Shown: positions 1 through 7,816 of the stretch, piece after piece
Numbering within the stretch: the stretch's first letter is position 1
How the letters are laid out: every line of letters begins with the position of its first letter
From: Hyphomicrobiales bacterium
Lineage (GTDB): Bacteria; Pseudomonadota; Alphaproteobacteria; Rhizobiales; Rhizobiaceae
Length of the DNA stretch: 64,000 bases
Direction: 5' to 3'
Assembly (NCBI GenBank): GCA_900467745.1
Contig: UBQW01000005.1
Location: 28,675-92,674 of the forward strand
Made by a program: the position numbers and the translations under genes
Notes under the pieces: model-generated
Databases searched by the model: none
The model's input: the letters and a program-made list of their open reading frames with translations, nothing else
Told to the model about the DNA's origin: nothing

Positions 1-1
1 C

Positions 2-232
2 GGCGCGAAGACCGGCAAATACGTTCGAGCAACGCAAACGCTTGTCGATGCAGAGGACGATGCTGATTACGCAGTGGTCTTCGAGGATGTCGACGCTTCT
101 GCAGGTGACGCCAAGGGTGCGGTCTTCCAACAGCTCGGTGTGATCAAGGGAGCCAACTTGGTTCTCGACGCTTCGATCACTGTAGCGGAGGCCAAGGTGC
201 TTCTGGCCAAGCAGTACATCAAGGTCATCTAA
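2..232 (+). CDS. Head decoration protein (gpD-like), 3' part only
   Basis: The last 76 codons of a gene that begins left of the window. The visible protein starts GAKTGKYV and contains AVVFEDVDASAGD and a C-terminal AKQYIKVI. This pattern, and its position directly before a major capsid gene, match the lambda gpD-type head decoration family, whose trimers sit on the expanded capsid and stabilise it. The stop at 230-232 is followed 65 bp later by the capsid gene. The assignment rests on the C-terminal pattern and synteny; the N-terminus cannot be seen. Confidence 0.75.
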   Translation, partial: GAKTGKYVRATQTLVDAEDDADYAVVFEDVDASAGDAKGAVFQQLGVIKGANLVLDASITVAEAKVLLAKQYIKVI

Positions 233-297
233 CCGCCAACAGGCACTAGTCCGCGCGTTCGGAAATAGAACAAAACGGGAACAAATAGGAGAATGAA

Positions 298-1326
298 ATG
301 AGAGTTTTGAACATCAAGAACCCGTATGATCGCGAGGAGCTGACAACCGCAGTCAACCACGCTGAATACGTGCCGCACGAGCTGGAGGTATGGCTTCCTT
401 GGAATGTTGAGGGCGTCACCACTCGCTCGGTCTTCGTGGAGGTCTCTCGCGATGGCGCGATCAACGTCCTCGACGAAGCCAACCCGATGTCCGGCAAGAA
501 GAACACGCTGGAAGAGGACGACCGCGAAGGCTTCAGCCTCAAGATTCCGTACTACCCGCAGTACGAGGCACTGATCGCTGAGGCAACACAGGGCGTTCGA
601 GCCTTTGGTTCGGCGAGCGACGCTATGTCCTATCTGATCGCTCTCACGAAAAAAATCGACCAGATGAAGAAGGCTAACGCTCTCACTCGCGAGTTCGTAC
701 GCGCTGGTGGCTTGCAGAGCATCATCTACAAGCGCAACGGGACCGTATCGCAGAACATCCACACACTTGCTGGCACCACAGCGACCACTCACGCCTTTGA
801 CCTTTCCGACGCAACGACCGACGTCATTGCTGAACTTCAGGAAGCCGTCGAAAAGGCTGAAGACAAGCTCGGTGCCTACCAGGGCCTCGCGACCAGCTAC
901 AAGCTGATTGCAGGGAAGAACATCTTCAAGAAGTTGAGCCGCCACCCGAGCGTGCAGAAGGCGTTCGAACTTTGGTCCGCGACCGGTGCGGTCGGCAACC
1001 TGGGCTCTGCAGCTCGTGATGATCTTCGCAAGGGTTTCCCGATCACCACCGGTGTAGACCTGGTCAGCTACTCGAAGGGTAAGATCAGGGACAACTACTT
1101 CCTCCATCCCGACAAGGCTCTGCTCTGCCCCGTGATTGAAGGGCTCTACCAGACCCGTTACGCGCCAGGCACCGGCAAGGACGTCGTCAATACGATTGGC
1201 ATCCCTGAGTATGCTCAGATCGAGCCACTCGACTTCAACAAGGGTGACCAGGTCGAAATGGAAATGTCTGTCGTTTCTTACGTCGAGCGCCCAGAAGCCA
1301 TCGTCGAAATCACGTCTGACGAGTAA
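298..1326 (+). CDS. Phage major capsid protein, gpE family
   Basis: A 342-residue protein, close to the 341 residues of lambda gpE, lying immediately after the decoration gene as in lambda. It would form the hexamers and pentamers of the icosahedral shell. The family-like pattern includes an N-terminal stretch listing strand residues around VEGVTTRSVFVEVSRDG, a central RAGGLQSIIYKRNGTV segment and a C-terminal LYQTRYAPGTGKDVVNTIGIPEYAQ segment. The ATG is preceded by AGGAG at a good distance. A strong hairpin terminator follows the gene, which fits a highly expressed structural gene set off from weaker downstream genes. Confidence 0.88.
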   Translation: MRVLNIKNPYDREELTTAVNHAEYVPHELEVWLPWNVEGVTTRSVFVEVSRDGAINVLDEANPMSGKKNTLEEDDREGFSLKIPYYPQYEALIAEATQGVRAFGSASDAMSYLIALTKKIDQMKKANALTREFVRAGGLQSIIYKRNGTVSQNIHTLAGTTATTHAFDLSDATTDVIAELQEAVEKAEDKLGAYQGLATSYKLIAGKNIFKKLSRHPSVQKAFELWSATGAVGNLGSAARDDLRKGFPITTGVDLVSYSKGKIRDNYFLHPDKALLCPVIEGLYQTRYAPGTGKDVVNTIGIPEYAQIEPLDFNKGDQVEMEMSVVSYVERPEAIVEITSDE

Positions 1327-1342
1327 TCGCCAGACTGACCAG

Positions 1343-1385
1343 CCAGCCGATGTTCTCCCTCATCGGCTGGCACCTCTCTTTTTCC
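1343..1385 (+). terminator. Rho-independent terminator after capsid gene
   Basis: A perfect 10-bp stem, CCAGCCGATG at 1343-1352 with CATCGGCTGG at 1361-1370, encloses an 8-nt loop and is followed by a pyrimidine-rich tail containing TTTTT. It sits 17 bp after the capsid stop and would attenuate transcription into the downstream connector genes. Confidence 0.8.
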
Positions 1386-1399
1386 ACAGGTGATTCATC

Positions 1400-1786
1400 A
1401 TGTCCGACAAAGACACAGGCTTCGTAAATCTCGCAACTTCGGGCTCTCCGAACTTCGACGCCGTGCAGTCGGCTCCGTTCGACAGCAAGCGTTTGTTCGT
1501 GATCGAGCTGACCGCAGGCGATGATCCGAAGCCGCACATCATGAGCAATCGCACTGAATGGATCGGCGTGACAGTCATGTTCACTACTGGCGACGGCACC
1601 CAGTTCGTCACCATGTTGCGTGGTGACGAAGGAACGGCGAAACGTCTGCAAGAGCGCGACTATGGGTTCTCGATGGTCAAGACATTTGAGCTGGTCGGAG
1701 ACGAAATCGTTGCCTCGAACCCTCGCAATCTGACGTTCACGGCTCCGGCTACCGGTTCCGCCTACATTGAAATCCAGGAGGCCTGA
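1400..1786 (+). CDS. Hypothetical phage structural-region protein
   Basis: A 128-residue protein I do not recognise. It is soluble, without signal peptide or membrane segment, and rich in beta-type patterns (RTEWIGVTVMFTTGDGTQFVTML, LTFTAPATGSAYIEI). The ATG follows a weak ribosome site (CACAGG). It lies between the capsid terminator and the glycine-rich gene, whose GTG start is 2 bp after this stop, so the two are co-translated. Its place in the head-to-tail cluster suggests a minor virion or connector protein, but no specific role can be read from the sequence. Confidence 0.7.
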   Translation: MSDKDTGFVNLATSGSPNFDAVQSAPFDSKRLFVIELTAGDDPKPHIMSNRTEWIGVTVMFTTGDGTQFVTMLRGDEGTAKRLQERDYGFSMVKTFELVGDEIVASNPRNLTFTAPATGSAYIEIQEA

Positions 1787-1788
1787 TC

Positions 1789-2625
1789 GTGGTTGGCCTT
1801 CCTTACCCATCACCCCGCAGATCGGCCGGTGGCAGCTCCGCTGGTCCTAAGTTCGTCCGCCCAGTTCCTCGTCGTCTGAAAATCGATCTGGAGAATAACA
1901 GGGATTATCTCGTAATCACCTCGTCGACTTCTATCAGCAAGGCTGATCTCATTGCACAAGCGCATGCCGTGGAACCTAGTCTTCCGGGGTCTGCCCTGGC
2001 TTGGGAAAGATTTCTAATCGGTTCCGGCGGTGCTGGATATTCCGGCGCAGGCTTCGGTGGCCTGCCAGGCTCAACGGCGCGCGACGTCATCCCTTTCGAC
2101 GCTATCCCGGATGACGCGGTTTTTGAAATCGAGATCGGCGCTCCAGGTATCGGTCAGGCGAATGGCCAAGGCACGATGTCTGGCAGCTCGGCGATTTATC
2201 CGCTCAATGTTGCACCCTTGCAGGTTGTCGGAGGCCTTCCGGGCGAAGCGGCTCAGGCCGACCAGCGCGCCCTCCACGTATGGGCGTCTCAGAATGGAAT
2301 CGAAATCTCCGACCTCGGTCAGAACCTCTGGCCCGGGTCGATCTTTCCATCGGGGCCTAGCTCTTCATCCGGCCCTGGAGCAGGTGCACCTAACGTCCTG
2401 GCGGACACCAATATCCCATACGTATCTGGCGGCTATGGCTCTCGCAGCTTCGACCGCATGTACCGGTGTGGGGACGGTGGTGGCGCAAGCCCTACGGGAA
2501 TTGGCGAGGATGCTCCAGGTGTCGGCGGAGGCGGCGGCGCTGGCGATCCAGCATATCCCGGCGGGTCTGGCCACGTTGGCGAGTTGCGTTACGCAATCAT
2601 CGTGATGGAGACCATAAATGGATAA
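1789..2625 (+). CDS. Glycine-rich fibre-like phage protein
   Basis: A 278-residue protein starting with GTG 2 bp after the previous stop, preceded by CAGGAGG. After a basic proline-rich N-terminus comes a segment (about residues 75-270) with repeated glycine clusters such as GSGGAGYSGAGFGG and GVGGGGGAGD, ending in a beta-strand (LRYAIIVMETI). This resembles the glycine-rich domain found at the tips of phage fibres. It overlaps the next small gene by 8 bp; that protein resembles fibre-associated small proteins. The pair sits between the capsid and head-tail joining genes, not after the tail tip, so it could be a capsid or neck appendage rather than a tail fibre. Confidence 0.6.
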   Translation: MVGLPYPSPRRSAGGSSAGPKFVRPVPRRLKIDLENNRDYLVITSSTSISKADLIAQAHAVEPSLPGSALAWERFLIGSGGAGYSGAGFGGLPGSTARDVIPFDAIPDDAVFEIEIGAPGIGQANGQGTMSGSSAIYPLNVAPLQVVGGLPGEAAQADQRALHVWASQNGIEISDLGQNLWPGSIFPSGPSSSSGPGAGAPNVLADTNIPYVSGGYGSRSFDRMYRCGDGGGASPTGIGEDAPGVGGGGGAGDPAYPGGSGHVGELRYAIIVMETING

Positions 2626-2860
2626 CAGATATTTCAAGATCGACACGGCCACGCACTACGTCGTCAACATCACCATCGGACCGACCCGGTCTGAAGGCTT
2701 TGAGGCGGTGCCGCAAACGGCTGAACTGGTGCATGTTGCTCCTGGCTGGTCCTATGTTGATGGCCAGTTTTCGGACACCAGAGCGGCCTATCGTGCTCAC
2801 CTCGCAGCCATAAGAGACTTTGGAACTCAAGGTTTCTTAGCTTCACTTCCGGAGGCCTAA
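2618..2860 (+). CDS. Small fibre-associated protein (tail-fibre-assembly-like)
   Basis: An 80-residue protein whose ATG overlaps the end of the glycine-rich gene by 8 bp, indicating translational coupling. The central pattern APGWSYVDGQF matches the common GWxYDGxxF motif of small proteins that accompany phage fibres, and the N-terminus (MDNRYFKIDTATHYVVNITIG) has the matching beta-strand layout. It probably helps fold, or forms a complex with, the upstream glycine-rich product. This is inferred from the motif and gene pairing; the protein is too short for a firm assignment. Confidence 0.55.
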   Translation: MDNRYFKIDTATHYVVNITIGPTRSEGFEAVPQTAELVHVAPGWSYVDGQFSDTRAAYRAHLAAIRDFGTQGFLASLPEA

Positions 2861-2864
2861 GTCC

Positions 2865-3227
2865 ATGGTTTCCAGGCTTTTCGCGCACGCATCAAAGGCA
2901 ATTCATCGGACTTTTCGCGAGACCGGTGGAGCCCTGTGGCTGCGTGAAGGGCAGACGGAGCCCAATCAGATCGAATGCACATTCGTCGAAAAGCCTCGTG
3001 TCGTGGATGTAGATGGCTTCATCACCAACTCCGCCGACCCTCAGGCAACTTTCCTTCTTTCCGATATCGCCGCTATCGATGCTGGTCGAGCCAGCCAGGC
3101 GGACACCGTCTTCCTGAACGACGGCCGTGACAAGGTCATCATCAACGGCGTGGCCTACGCCATCGAATCTTGCACGCACGATGGCTACGGTTGGGTCACG
3201 ACAACCCTTCGAAGGACGACACCTTGA
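2865..3227 (+). CDS. Head-tail joining protein, lambda gpFII-like
   Basis: A 120-residue protein, almost the length of lambda gpFII (117). The C-terminal half, with TFLLSDIAAIDAGRASQADTVFLNDGRDKVIINGVAYAIESCTHDGYGW, repeats the layout of gpFII: a strand, a two-residue turn around a DEV/DIA segment, a gDTv..g..yxVdrv segment and a final strand. It would attach the completed head to the tail. The ATG follows GGAGG at 2851-2855. Its stop overlaps the TTG start of the next gene, which encodes the tail-terminator-like protein expected next. Confidence 0.65.
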   Translation: MVSRLFAHASKAIHRTFRETGGALWLREGQTEPNQIECTFVEKPRVVDVDGFITNSADPQATFLLSDIAAIDAGRASQADTVFLNDGRDKVIINGVAYAIESCTHDGYGWVTTTLRRTTP

Positions 3228-3694
3228 GCGACGTTCACATCATCACGCAAATCAGACGCGCTTTTAAGCAGCTGCTGAGCGATGCTGTCGGCGCGAAACA
3301 CGTCCATAATTTCTCGCGTTTGGCGACGGGCGGCTTCCAGAGTGACCAGTATCCGCTGGTGATCCTGGCGGTAACGGATCAGCTGCAGTCCGACCAGGAA
3401 CATAAGCAGGATACGTACAACGTCTCTGTCGACATCAAGATTTCCGAAAGTGCCAGCGTTACCAACCCCGAGGAACAAATCGACGCCTATCGTCTGACGA
3501 TCCAGAGGGCGCTGGCAAAGCGGGGTGACCTGGGCTTTGGAAGGTATTTCAATTGGAGAGTCGGCTCGCTTTCAGCTCCGGACTTCGAGCCCATGGCTGA
3601 TCATCAAGATGCCGTCGCGGTCGCGGCGATCCTTCCAGTAAGTTTCACAATCATGGTGCCGACGGCCGATCCCACCAAAAACCTAAATCCTTGA
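3224..3694 (+). CDS. Tail terminator-like protein (gpU-type)
   Basis: The best start is TTG at 3224, overlapping the TGA of the joining gene (3225-3227); an ATG further upstream at 3170 would force a 58-bp overlap. This gives 156 residues (SDVHIITQIRRAFKQLL...). The fold pattern, a long N-terminal helix, a central PLVILAV strand and a dimer-type VSVDIKIS strand, fits tail terminator proteins that cap the tail tube and bind the neck. Position between the joining gene and the tail tube gene agrees with lambda order (FII, Z, U, V). No exact family match can be proven by eye. Confidence 0.6.
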   Translation: MSDVHIITQIRRAFKQLLSDAVGAKHVHNFSRLATGGFQSDQYPLVILAVTDQLQSDQEHKQDTYNVSVDIKISESASVTNPEEQIDAYRLTIQRALAKRGDLGFGRYFNWRVGSLSAPDFEPMADHQDAVAVAAILPVSFTIMVPTADPTKNLNP

Positions 3695-3704
3695 GGAGAA
3701 CAAA

Positions 3705-4526
3705 ATGGCAACACTGCCTATCATTCCATTGACTACCGGCCAGCGCATCATGGGCGGCATCGCACTTTTCCAGCCTCATGGCTCTGACAAGGTTATCAAG
3801 ATCGGCCCTGTTGGCGTTGTCGACTATGCACCTACTTTGTCGGAAATCGAATCCCGTTCTGATGAGACAGGCACTTCGCAGCTGATCGGATCATGGATCA
3901 ATCAGACGGACGCCGTTATCAGTCTCAACGATATCCAGATGTGGTCGCCGACGATGTACGAGGCCATGTTCCTGGCCAAGCGCGTATATGCAACTCAGAC
4001 AGCCCTCGCATCAGGCGTTGTCGAATTTGACGCCCATCAGGGCGATTACAATGTCATCGAGGTTCCCGGCATCAACCCCTCGGTCACTTCTGTGACCAAT
4101 GGCGCTGAAGCTGACCCTATCGAGTATGACGAAGACCCGACGGGCTTTGGGGATGGGAACTACATTTTCGACAGCGAGAGCAAGATGCTGGAGATCGTGA
4201 AGTTCCCGGAAGACGTGGTCTTCACCGCCAAGAAAACGCCTGTCAAGGTAACTTACTCACTGCCTGCGATCACAGCAGCAGACGAAGTCGTGCTCTACCA
4301 GATTATGAAGACTGGTGGCGTTCGTGGCAAGTTTACGCTGATCGGCGTCGTCGACGGTGGTCTACCTGGAAAGGCTGTCCGCTACATCTTCCCCGACGTC
4401 GAATTCCGTCCGAACGGCAACGTCACTTTGAAGGGCGTCGACGCTCTCAACGTCGCATCACTTACCGGCAAAGTCTACAACACCGGCGGCCAAGGCTACG
4501 GCTTCATCTACCCAGCAGCGAATTAA
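3705..4526 (+). CDS. Major tail tube protein
   Basis: A 273-residue protein starting at an ATG preceded by GAGGAG. The N-terminal part (GQRIMGGIALFQPHGSDKVIKIGPVGVVDYAPTLSE) and the C-terminal strand-rich part (VRGKFTLIGVVDGGLPGKAVRYIFPDVEFRPNGNVTLKG) have the beta-sandwich style of siphovirus tail tube proteins, in which a repeated subunit forms the hexameric rings of the tail. It occupies the tube position just before the gpG/GT-like chaperones and tape measure. A hairpin terminator follows, which is usual after this abundant product. Confidence 0.75.
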   Translation: MATLPIIPLTTGQRIMGGIALFQPHGSDKVIKIGPVGVVDYAPTLSEIESRSDETGTSQLIGSWINQTDAVISLNDIQMWSPTMYEAMFLAKRVYATQTALASGVVEFDAHQGDYNVIEVPGINPSVTSVTNGAEADPIEYDEDPTGFGDGNYIFDSESKMLEIVKFPEDVVFTAKKTPVKVTYSLPAITAADEVVLYQIMKTGGVRGKFTLIGVVDGGLPGKAVRYIFPDVEFRPNGNVTLKGVDALNVASLTGKVYNTGGQGYGFIYPAAN

Positions 4527-4536
4527 CCAACCATCG

Positions 4537-4566
4537 GGTGGCTCCATAACCGGGGCCGCCTTCCAT
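4537..4566 (+). terminator. Hairpin terminator/attenuator after tail tube gene
   Basis: GGTGGCTCC (4537-4545) and GGGGCCGCC (4552-4560) form a 9-bp stem with two G-T pairs around a 6-nt loop, followed by TTCCATTTCT. It separates the abundant tail tube gene from the chaperone gene, where lower expression is expected. Confidence 0.55.
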
Positions 4567-4591
4567 TTCTATGACATTAAGGGAGAACGCC

Positions 4592-5233
4592 ATGTCAGAA
4601 ACGAAAATCGAAATCGAACCCGTCGACACTCTACGAGAGATAGACGCCCACGCGATGGTCGCTCTCATGCAGCCTGAAGCTATCGACTACATCGTCTTCA
4701 GGGGTGCCCGCACTCCGCTCAAGAAGCCGAACGGCTTCCAGATTTTCAACCTGATCAATCGCTTCCCGTCAGCTCAAGCACTCATGGTCAACATGATCGA
4801 CCGGCTCAAGTCGGCGTTCCTGAACTTTGAAGGCGACCTGCAGAAGATCACCGATGAAGACATCATGGGCATCCTCAAGGATGTCGCAGCAGATATCAAA
4901 TCTGAGAACCTGTACGACCTTTTCATGAAGGTGGGCGACGACGCTGCCGCTGCATTTGCTGCCATCTGTTTAGGGCATGCTGGCAATCGCCCGCTCGAAG
5001 CCGCGATCAAGACTGCATCCAACGAAGGCCTGTTCGAGCTTTTCAAGGCGTGTGCGCAGGTGACTTTCGGAGGCCAGGACGTAGGCGCTTTTTTTATCAA
5101 AACGCTCACCGATTTCGATCAGCTGGGCGGCAAGAGGAAGATGGAGGCAACAAAGCAGAAATCGAGATTGCAAAAGCTGTCGCGAAAATCTGCCAATCGC
5201 ACCGTCACGATCCAGAAGCCGAAAGCCGCCTGA
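4592..5233 (+). CDS. Tail assembly chaperone, gpG-like
   Basis: A 213-residue protein. The start at 4592 is chosen over an in-frame ATG at 4571 because AAGGGAG (4578-4584) lies between them as the ribosome site. The N-terminal part is helical (DAHAMVALMQPEAIDYIVFRGAR, FNLINRFPSAQALMVNMIDRL) and the C-terminus is basic. It lies between the tail tube and tape measure genes, where lambda G and T are found. In lambda, G and the frameshift product GT bind the tape measure and recruit tube subunits. A second reading frame (-1) stays open past its end, as expected for the T extension. Confidence 0.75.
   Translation: MSETKIEIEPVDTLREIDAHAMVALMQPEAIDYIVFRGARTPLKKPNGFQIFNLINRFPSAQALMVNMIDRLKSAFLNFEGDLQKITDEDIMGILKDVAADIKSENLYDLFMKVGDDAAAAFAAICLGHAGNRPLEAAIKTASNEGLFELFKACAQVTFGGQDVGAFFIKTLTDFDQLGGKRKMEATKQKSRLQKLSRKSANRTVTIQKPKAA
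5089..5095 (+). other. Candidate -1 ribosomal frameshift site (T7 run)
   Basis: Seven T residues at 5089-5095 are in phase as T TTT TTT relative to the gpG-like frame (codons begin at 5087, 5090, 5093), which is the X XXY YYZ layout needed for a -1 slip. After slippage the next codon is 5095-5097 in the frame of the T-like extension. It lies 46 codons before the end of the gpG-like frame, earlier than in lambda. No other perfect slippery heptamer is visible in the overlap; a weaker A AAG tetramer is at 5173-5176. Confidence 0.55.
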
Positions 5234-5460
5234 TCTTGAATGCGGGCGGTGTCGGGAGCCTTTACCAGCTCTATCACCGCTACAGGGCTCTGACCGGTCA
5301 GGTCGCATTTGATCTGACACCGAGGGACCTAATGATGAGGATGGCGGCCCTGAACGATGTTCGGGACTGGCAGCGCGAAGACATTTTCCGGGCGACGATA
5401 TCGGCCGGAGCAGAGATCATGATCCCAGGAGGCGACAAGTTTAAAGACGTGTACCTTTAG
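5095..5460 (+). CDS. gpT-like extension of tail chaperone (by -1 frameshift)
   Basis: An open frame at -1 relative to the gpG-like gene, extending 227 bp past its stop and ending 22 bp before the tape measure gene. The convincing part is the C-terminal domain (LNAGGVGSLYQLYHRYRALTGQVAFDLTPRDLMMRMAALNDVRDW), helical and without a good start codon and ribosome site of its own. In lambda the equivalent T domain is only made fused to G. With the T7 site at 5089-5095 the fusion would have about 289 residues. The exact shift point is inferred, so the first part of this segment is uncertain. Confidence 0.65.
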   Translation, partial: YQNAHRFRSAGRQEEDGGNKAEIEIAKAVAKICQSHRHDPEAESRLILNAGGVGSLYQLYHRYRALTGQVAFDLTPRDLMMRMAALNDVRDWQREDIFRATISAGAEIMIPGGDKFKDVYL

Positions 5461-5482
5461 TTTGAACAAAGAGTGAACAGGA

Positions 5483-7813
5483 ATGGCAACAGGACAGATA
5501 ACACACCAGGTAGGGACCACATTCACCGTCAGCGGCATTGCCAATGCGGTGCGTAGTTTCGCCCGTGTCGCGTCCGGTTTCCGTTCGGCCGTTCAGAACA
5601 TGGCTGCCAATGCGCGCCGCTATTTTGCTCCGATCCTGCGTGGCCTTATGCAGATCGCTGGTTTCTCCTGGTCTGGTTTCACACGAGCCGCAAGCTTGGC
5701 GTTCAAGGGGCTTGTGGGATATCTCGGCCTCGCCACGCTGAAAATGAAGGGCCTGACGGCCGCCGCCATCGCCAGCTCGAAATCCATCGCTGAATTGATG
5801 GATCGCGTAGGCAAAGATAGCCGACGGCTTGGCTTATCGGCTGAGGAGACGTCCACCCTCCGTTATGCCTTTGAGGCCGAGGGGATCGAAGCCGATGAGG
5901 TTCTGCCGACGATCTCTGAAATCACCCGAGAGTTCGGTTTGATCCAGGAGCAGATCAACAAGCAGTCCCGCGATCTTTCGAAGAAGCAGGCGTCCACGAT
6001 TATCGACATCTACAAACTTAACGCGAAGGGCGACCGTGCCGGGATGTTGGAGTTGGCTTCCAGCTTCCAGGAACAGAAGCTCGAATCCTTTGACTGGATC
6101 AACCAGGCCATCCAGGAACTGGAGGCATCCGCCTCTGGACAGAACGACCGCTTTAATGCGCGAGGAGACAAGTACACTCCTGGTGGTCGGATCAACTCGC
6201 TCCAGCAACTCGAAGAGCTGCGCCGCAAGCGGGATGAGATGATTAAGGGGTTCGGTGCCCATGGCGAGGCCCTGTTCACGCTGCAGCGTTTTGGCCTGGA
6301 CGTTCAGAAGGCGATGAAGCCCGGGATCGAAAGCTTCTACGAAGTTTCGGATGCTTTCCAGCAGATGACCGACCCTGCACAAAAGCTCGATGTCGCGATG
6401 AAGTTATTCGGTGAGGATGCCGGTGCCAAGATGGTTACGATCCTGGAAAAGGGTCGGAAGGGCATTGAGGACTACAATAAAGACTTGGAGCGCCTTGGCG
6501 GCACCGTGACCACCGCCGATACCAAGCTCGGCGGAGAGTATGCGATTTCGCTGCAGCGCATGATGGCGGCAATCCAGGGCGTGCGTCTTGAGCTTGCCCG
6601 TCAGATTTTGCCGCTGCTGATCGAGAGCCAGGGACAGCTGACTGAATGGCTGTCGGCCAACCGTGAATGGATTGCACAGTCCCTGAAGACTATGTTCGTT
6701 CAGGTTCGGGCATTCCTGCTCGACATCATCGATATCTGGCACGGCAAGCGTGGTGATTTCCGGACGGGGTGGCTTAACACCATCGGCCCATACTTGCTCT
6801 ACGCCATTGATCTGGCAGGTCAGCTGAAAGATCAGATCGGGCTCATCTTCAGCGGTGCCGATAGCGATTGGGCTTGGCTGAATGCCGTCCGTGATGGCTT
6901 CGTTGCGATCAAGGAATTCGCCACTGATGCCTTCCGTGTTCTGACTGGCGGCCAGGCTGAGACCTATAAGTGGCTCAACACGGCGAAGGCTAAGTTCGAT
7001 GACTTCGTTGTCGTAATTCAGAACTTCTGGGCGAAACTCCAAGAAGCTTGGCAGATTTTCTATGGCATCCTGGAGAAAGTCCACGGTGCTTTCGCGACCG
7101 TGCTTGGTTGGTTTTCAAATGTCGATCCGACTGTCGCACTTATGGTCGTGGGCTTCCTAAAACTGTCTGGCGTTCTGACGCTTGCTGTCACAGGATTTGG
7201 AATGCTGGCTCGCGGCGGTATCGCAGCGTTCGGCGCGATAGCCTCTGCGGCTGGTGGAGCTGCCGGTAGCATTTCAGCCATGGGGCTCGCGCTGCAGGGT
7301 CTGCGGGCACTCGGCCCGATGGGCGCTGTCGTAGGTGCTGTCGGCGTTGCTGGCACTTTGGGATACCAAGCCATGGGGCGGTCCTATGACCGGGAACTCG
7401 GCTACACCACGAACATGGTTCGCCGTCAGGGTGACAGGGCCTACGACGCTCACGAAACAGCGAAGCACAATCGTTTGATGCGCCTCCAGACCCAGGAGGG
7501 TCAGGACTATCGTATTCTCGATCAGCGGAACAAGGGCATCAACAATCCTTATAGCTTCACCTCAGCGGAAGAAGCCTCGATGACCGGTGCCTCCTATGCG
7601 CAGCGTTTCGGCGCAATGGCCCCGAACCCGTATGCCATCCGTGAAGCAAAGGCGGCAGAAGCCTATGACCGCGAGAGCGCGGCCATCCGTGCGCAGCAGC
7701 CTTCTGCGACATACCGCATCGAGTTGGCAGGTCCAAACGGCGAGACCGCTGAAGCCATCGTGAACAAAGCGTTCGGCGATCTGTTGCGCGAAAACGGCAG
7801 CGTGAAGAGGTAA
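5483..7813 (+). CDS. Tail tape measure protein
   Basis: At 776 residues this is the longest phage gene. The N-terminal third is amphipathic and helical (VRSFARVASGFRSAVQNMAANARRYF, GLSAEETSTLRYAFEAEGIEADEVLP), with long helical stretches rich in Q, E and K to about residue 330. Hydrophobic segments with a glycine/alanine-rich part lie around residues 545-640 (VALMVVGFLKLSGVLTLAVTGFGM). This is the usual build of tape measure proteins, which set tail length and enter the host envelope at DNA delivery. It directly follows the gpG/GT pair, the expected partner. Ribosome site is weak (ACAGGA). Confidence 0.85.
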   Translation: MATGQITHQVGTTFTVSGIANAVRSFARVASGFRSAVQNMAANARRYFAPILRGLMQIAGFSWSGFTRAASLAFKGLVGYLGLATLKMKGLTAAAIASSKSIAELMDRVGKDSRRLGLSAEETSTLRYAFEAEGIEADEVLPTISEITREFGLIQEQINKQSRDLSKKQASTIIDIYKLNAKGDRAGMLELASSFQEQKLESFDWINQAIQELEASASGQNDRFNARGDKYTPGGRINSLQQLEELRRKRDEMIKGFGAHGEALFTLQRFGLDVQKAMKPGIESFYEVSDAFQQMTDPAQKLDVAMKLFGEDAGAKMVTILEKGRKGIEDYNKDLERLGGTVTTADTKLGGEYAISLQRMMAAIQGVRLELARQILPLLIESQGQLTEWLSANREWIAQSLKTMFVQVRAFLLDIIDIWHGKRGDFRTGWLNTIGPYLLYAIDLAGQLKDQIGLIFSGADSDWAWLNAVRDGFVAIKEFATDAFRVLTGGQAETYKWLNTAKAKFDDFVVVIQNFWAKLQEAWQIFYGILEKVHGAFATVLGWFSNVDPTVALMVVGFLKLSGVLTLAVTGFGMLARGGIAAFGAIASAAGGAAGSISAMGLALQGLRALGPMGAVVGAVGVAGTLGYQAMGRSYDRELGYTTNMVRRQGDRAYDAHETAKHNRLMRLQTQEGQDYRILDQRNKGINNPYSFTSAEEASMTGASYAQRFGAMAPNPYAIREAKAAEAYDRESAAIRAQQPSATYRIELAGPNGETAEAIVNKAFGDLLRENGSVKR

Positions 7814-7816
7814 CCC

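Noticed and set aside
229..1107. Long open frame antisense to the major capsid gene
   Set aside because: It is a mirror of the capsid coding frame with no ribosome site, and the + strand reading is a recognisable family.
5834..6382. Antisense open frame inside the tape measure gene
   Set aside because: Arises from codon bias of the tape measure gene; no start signals and no protein-like pattern.
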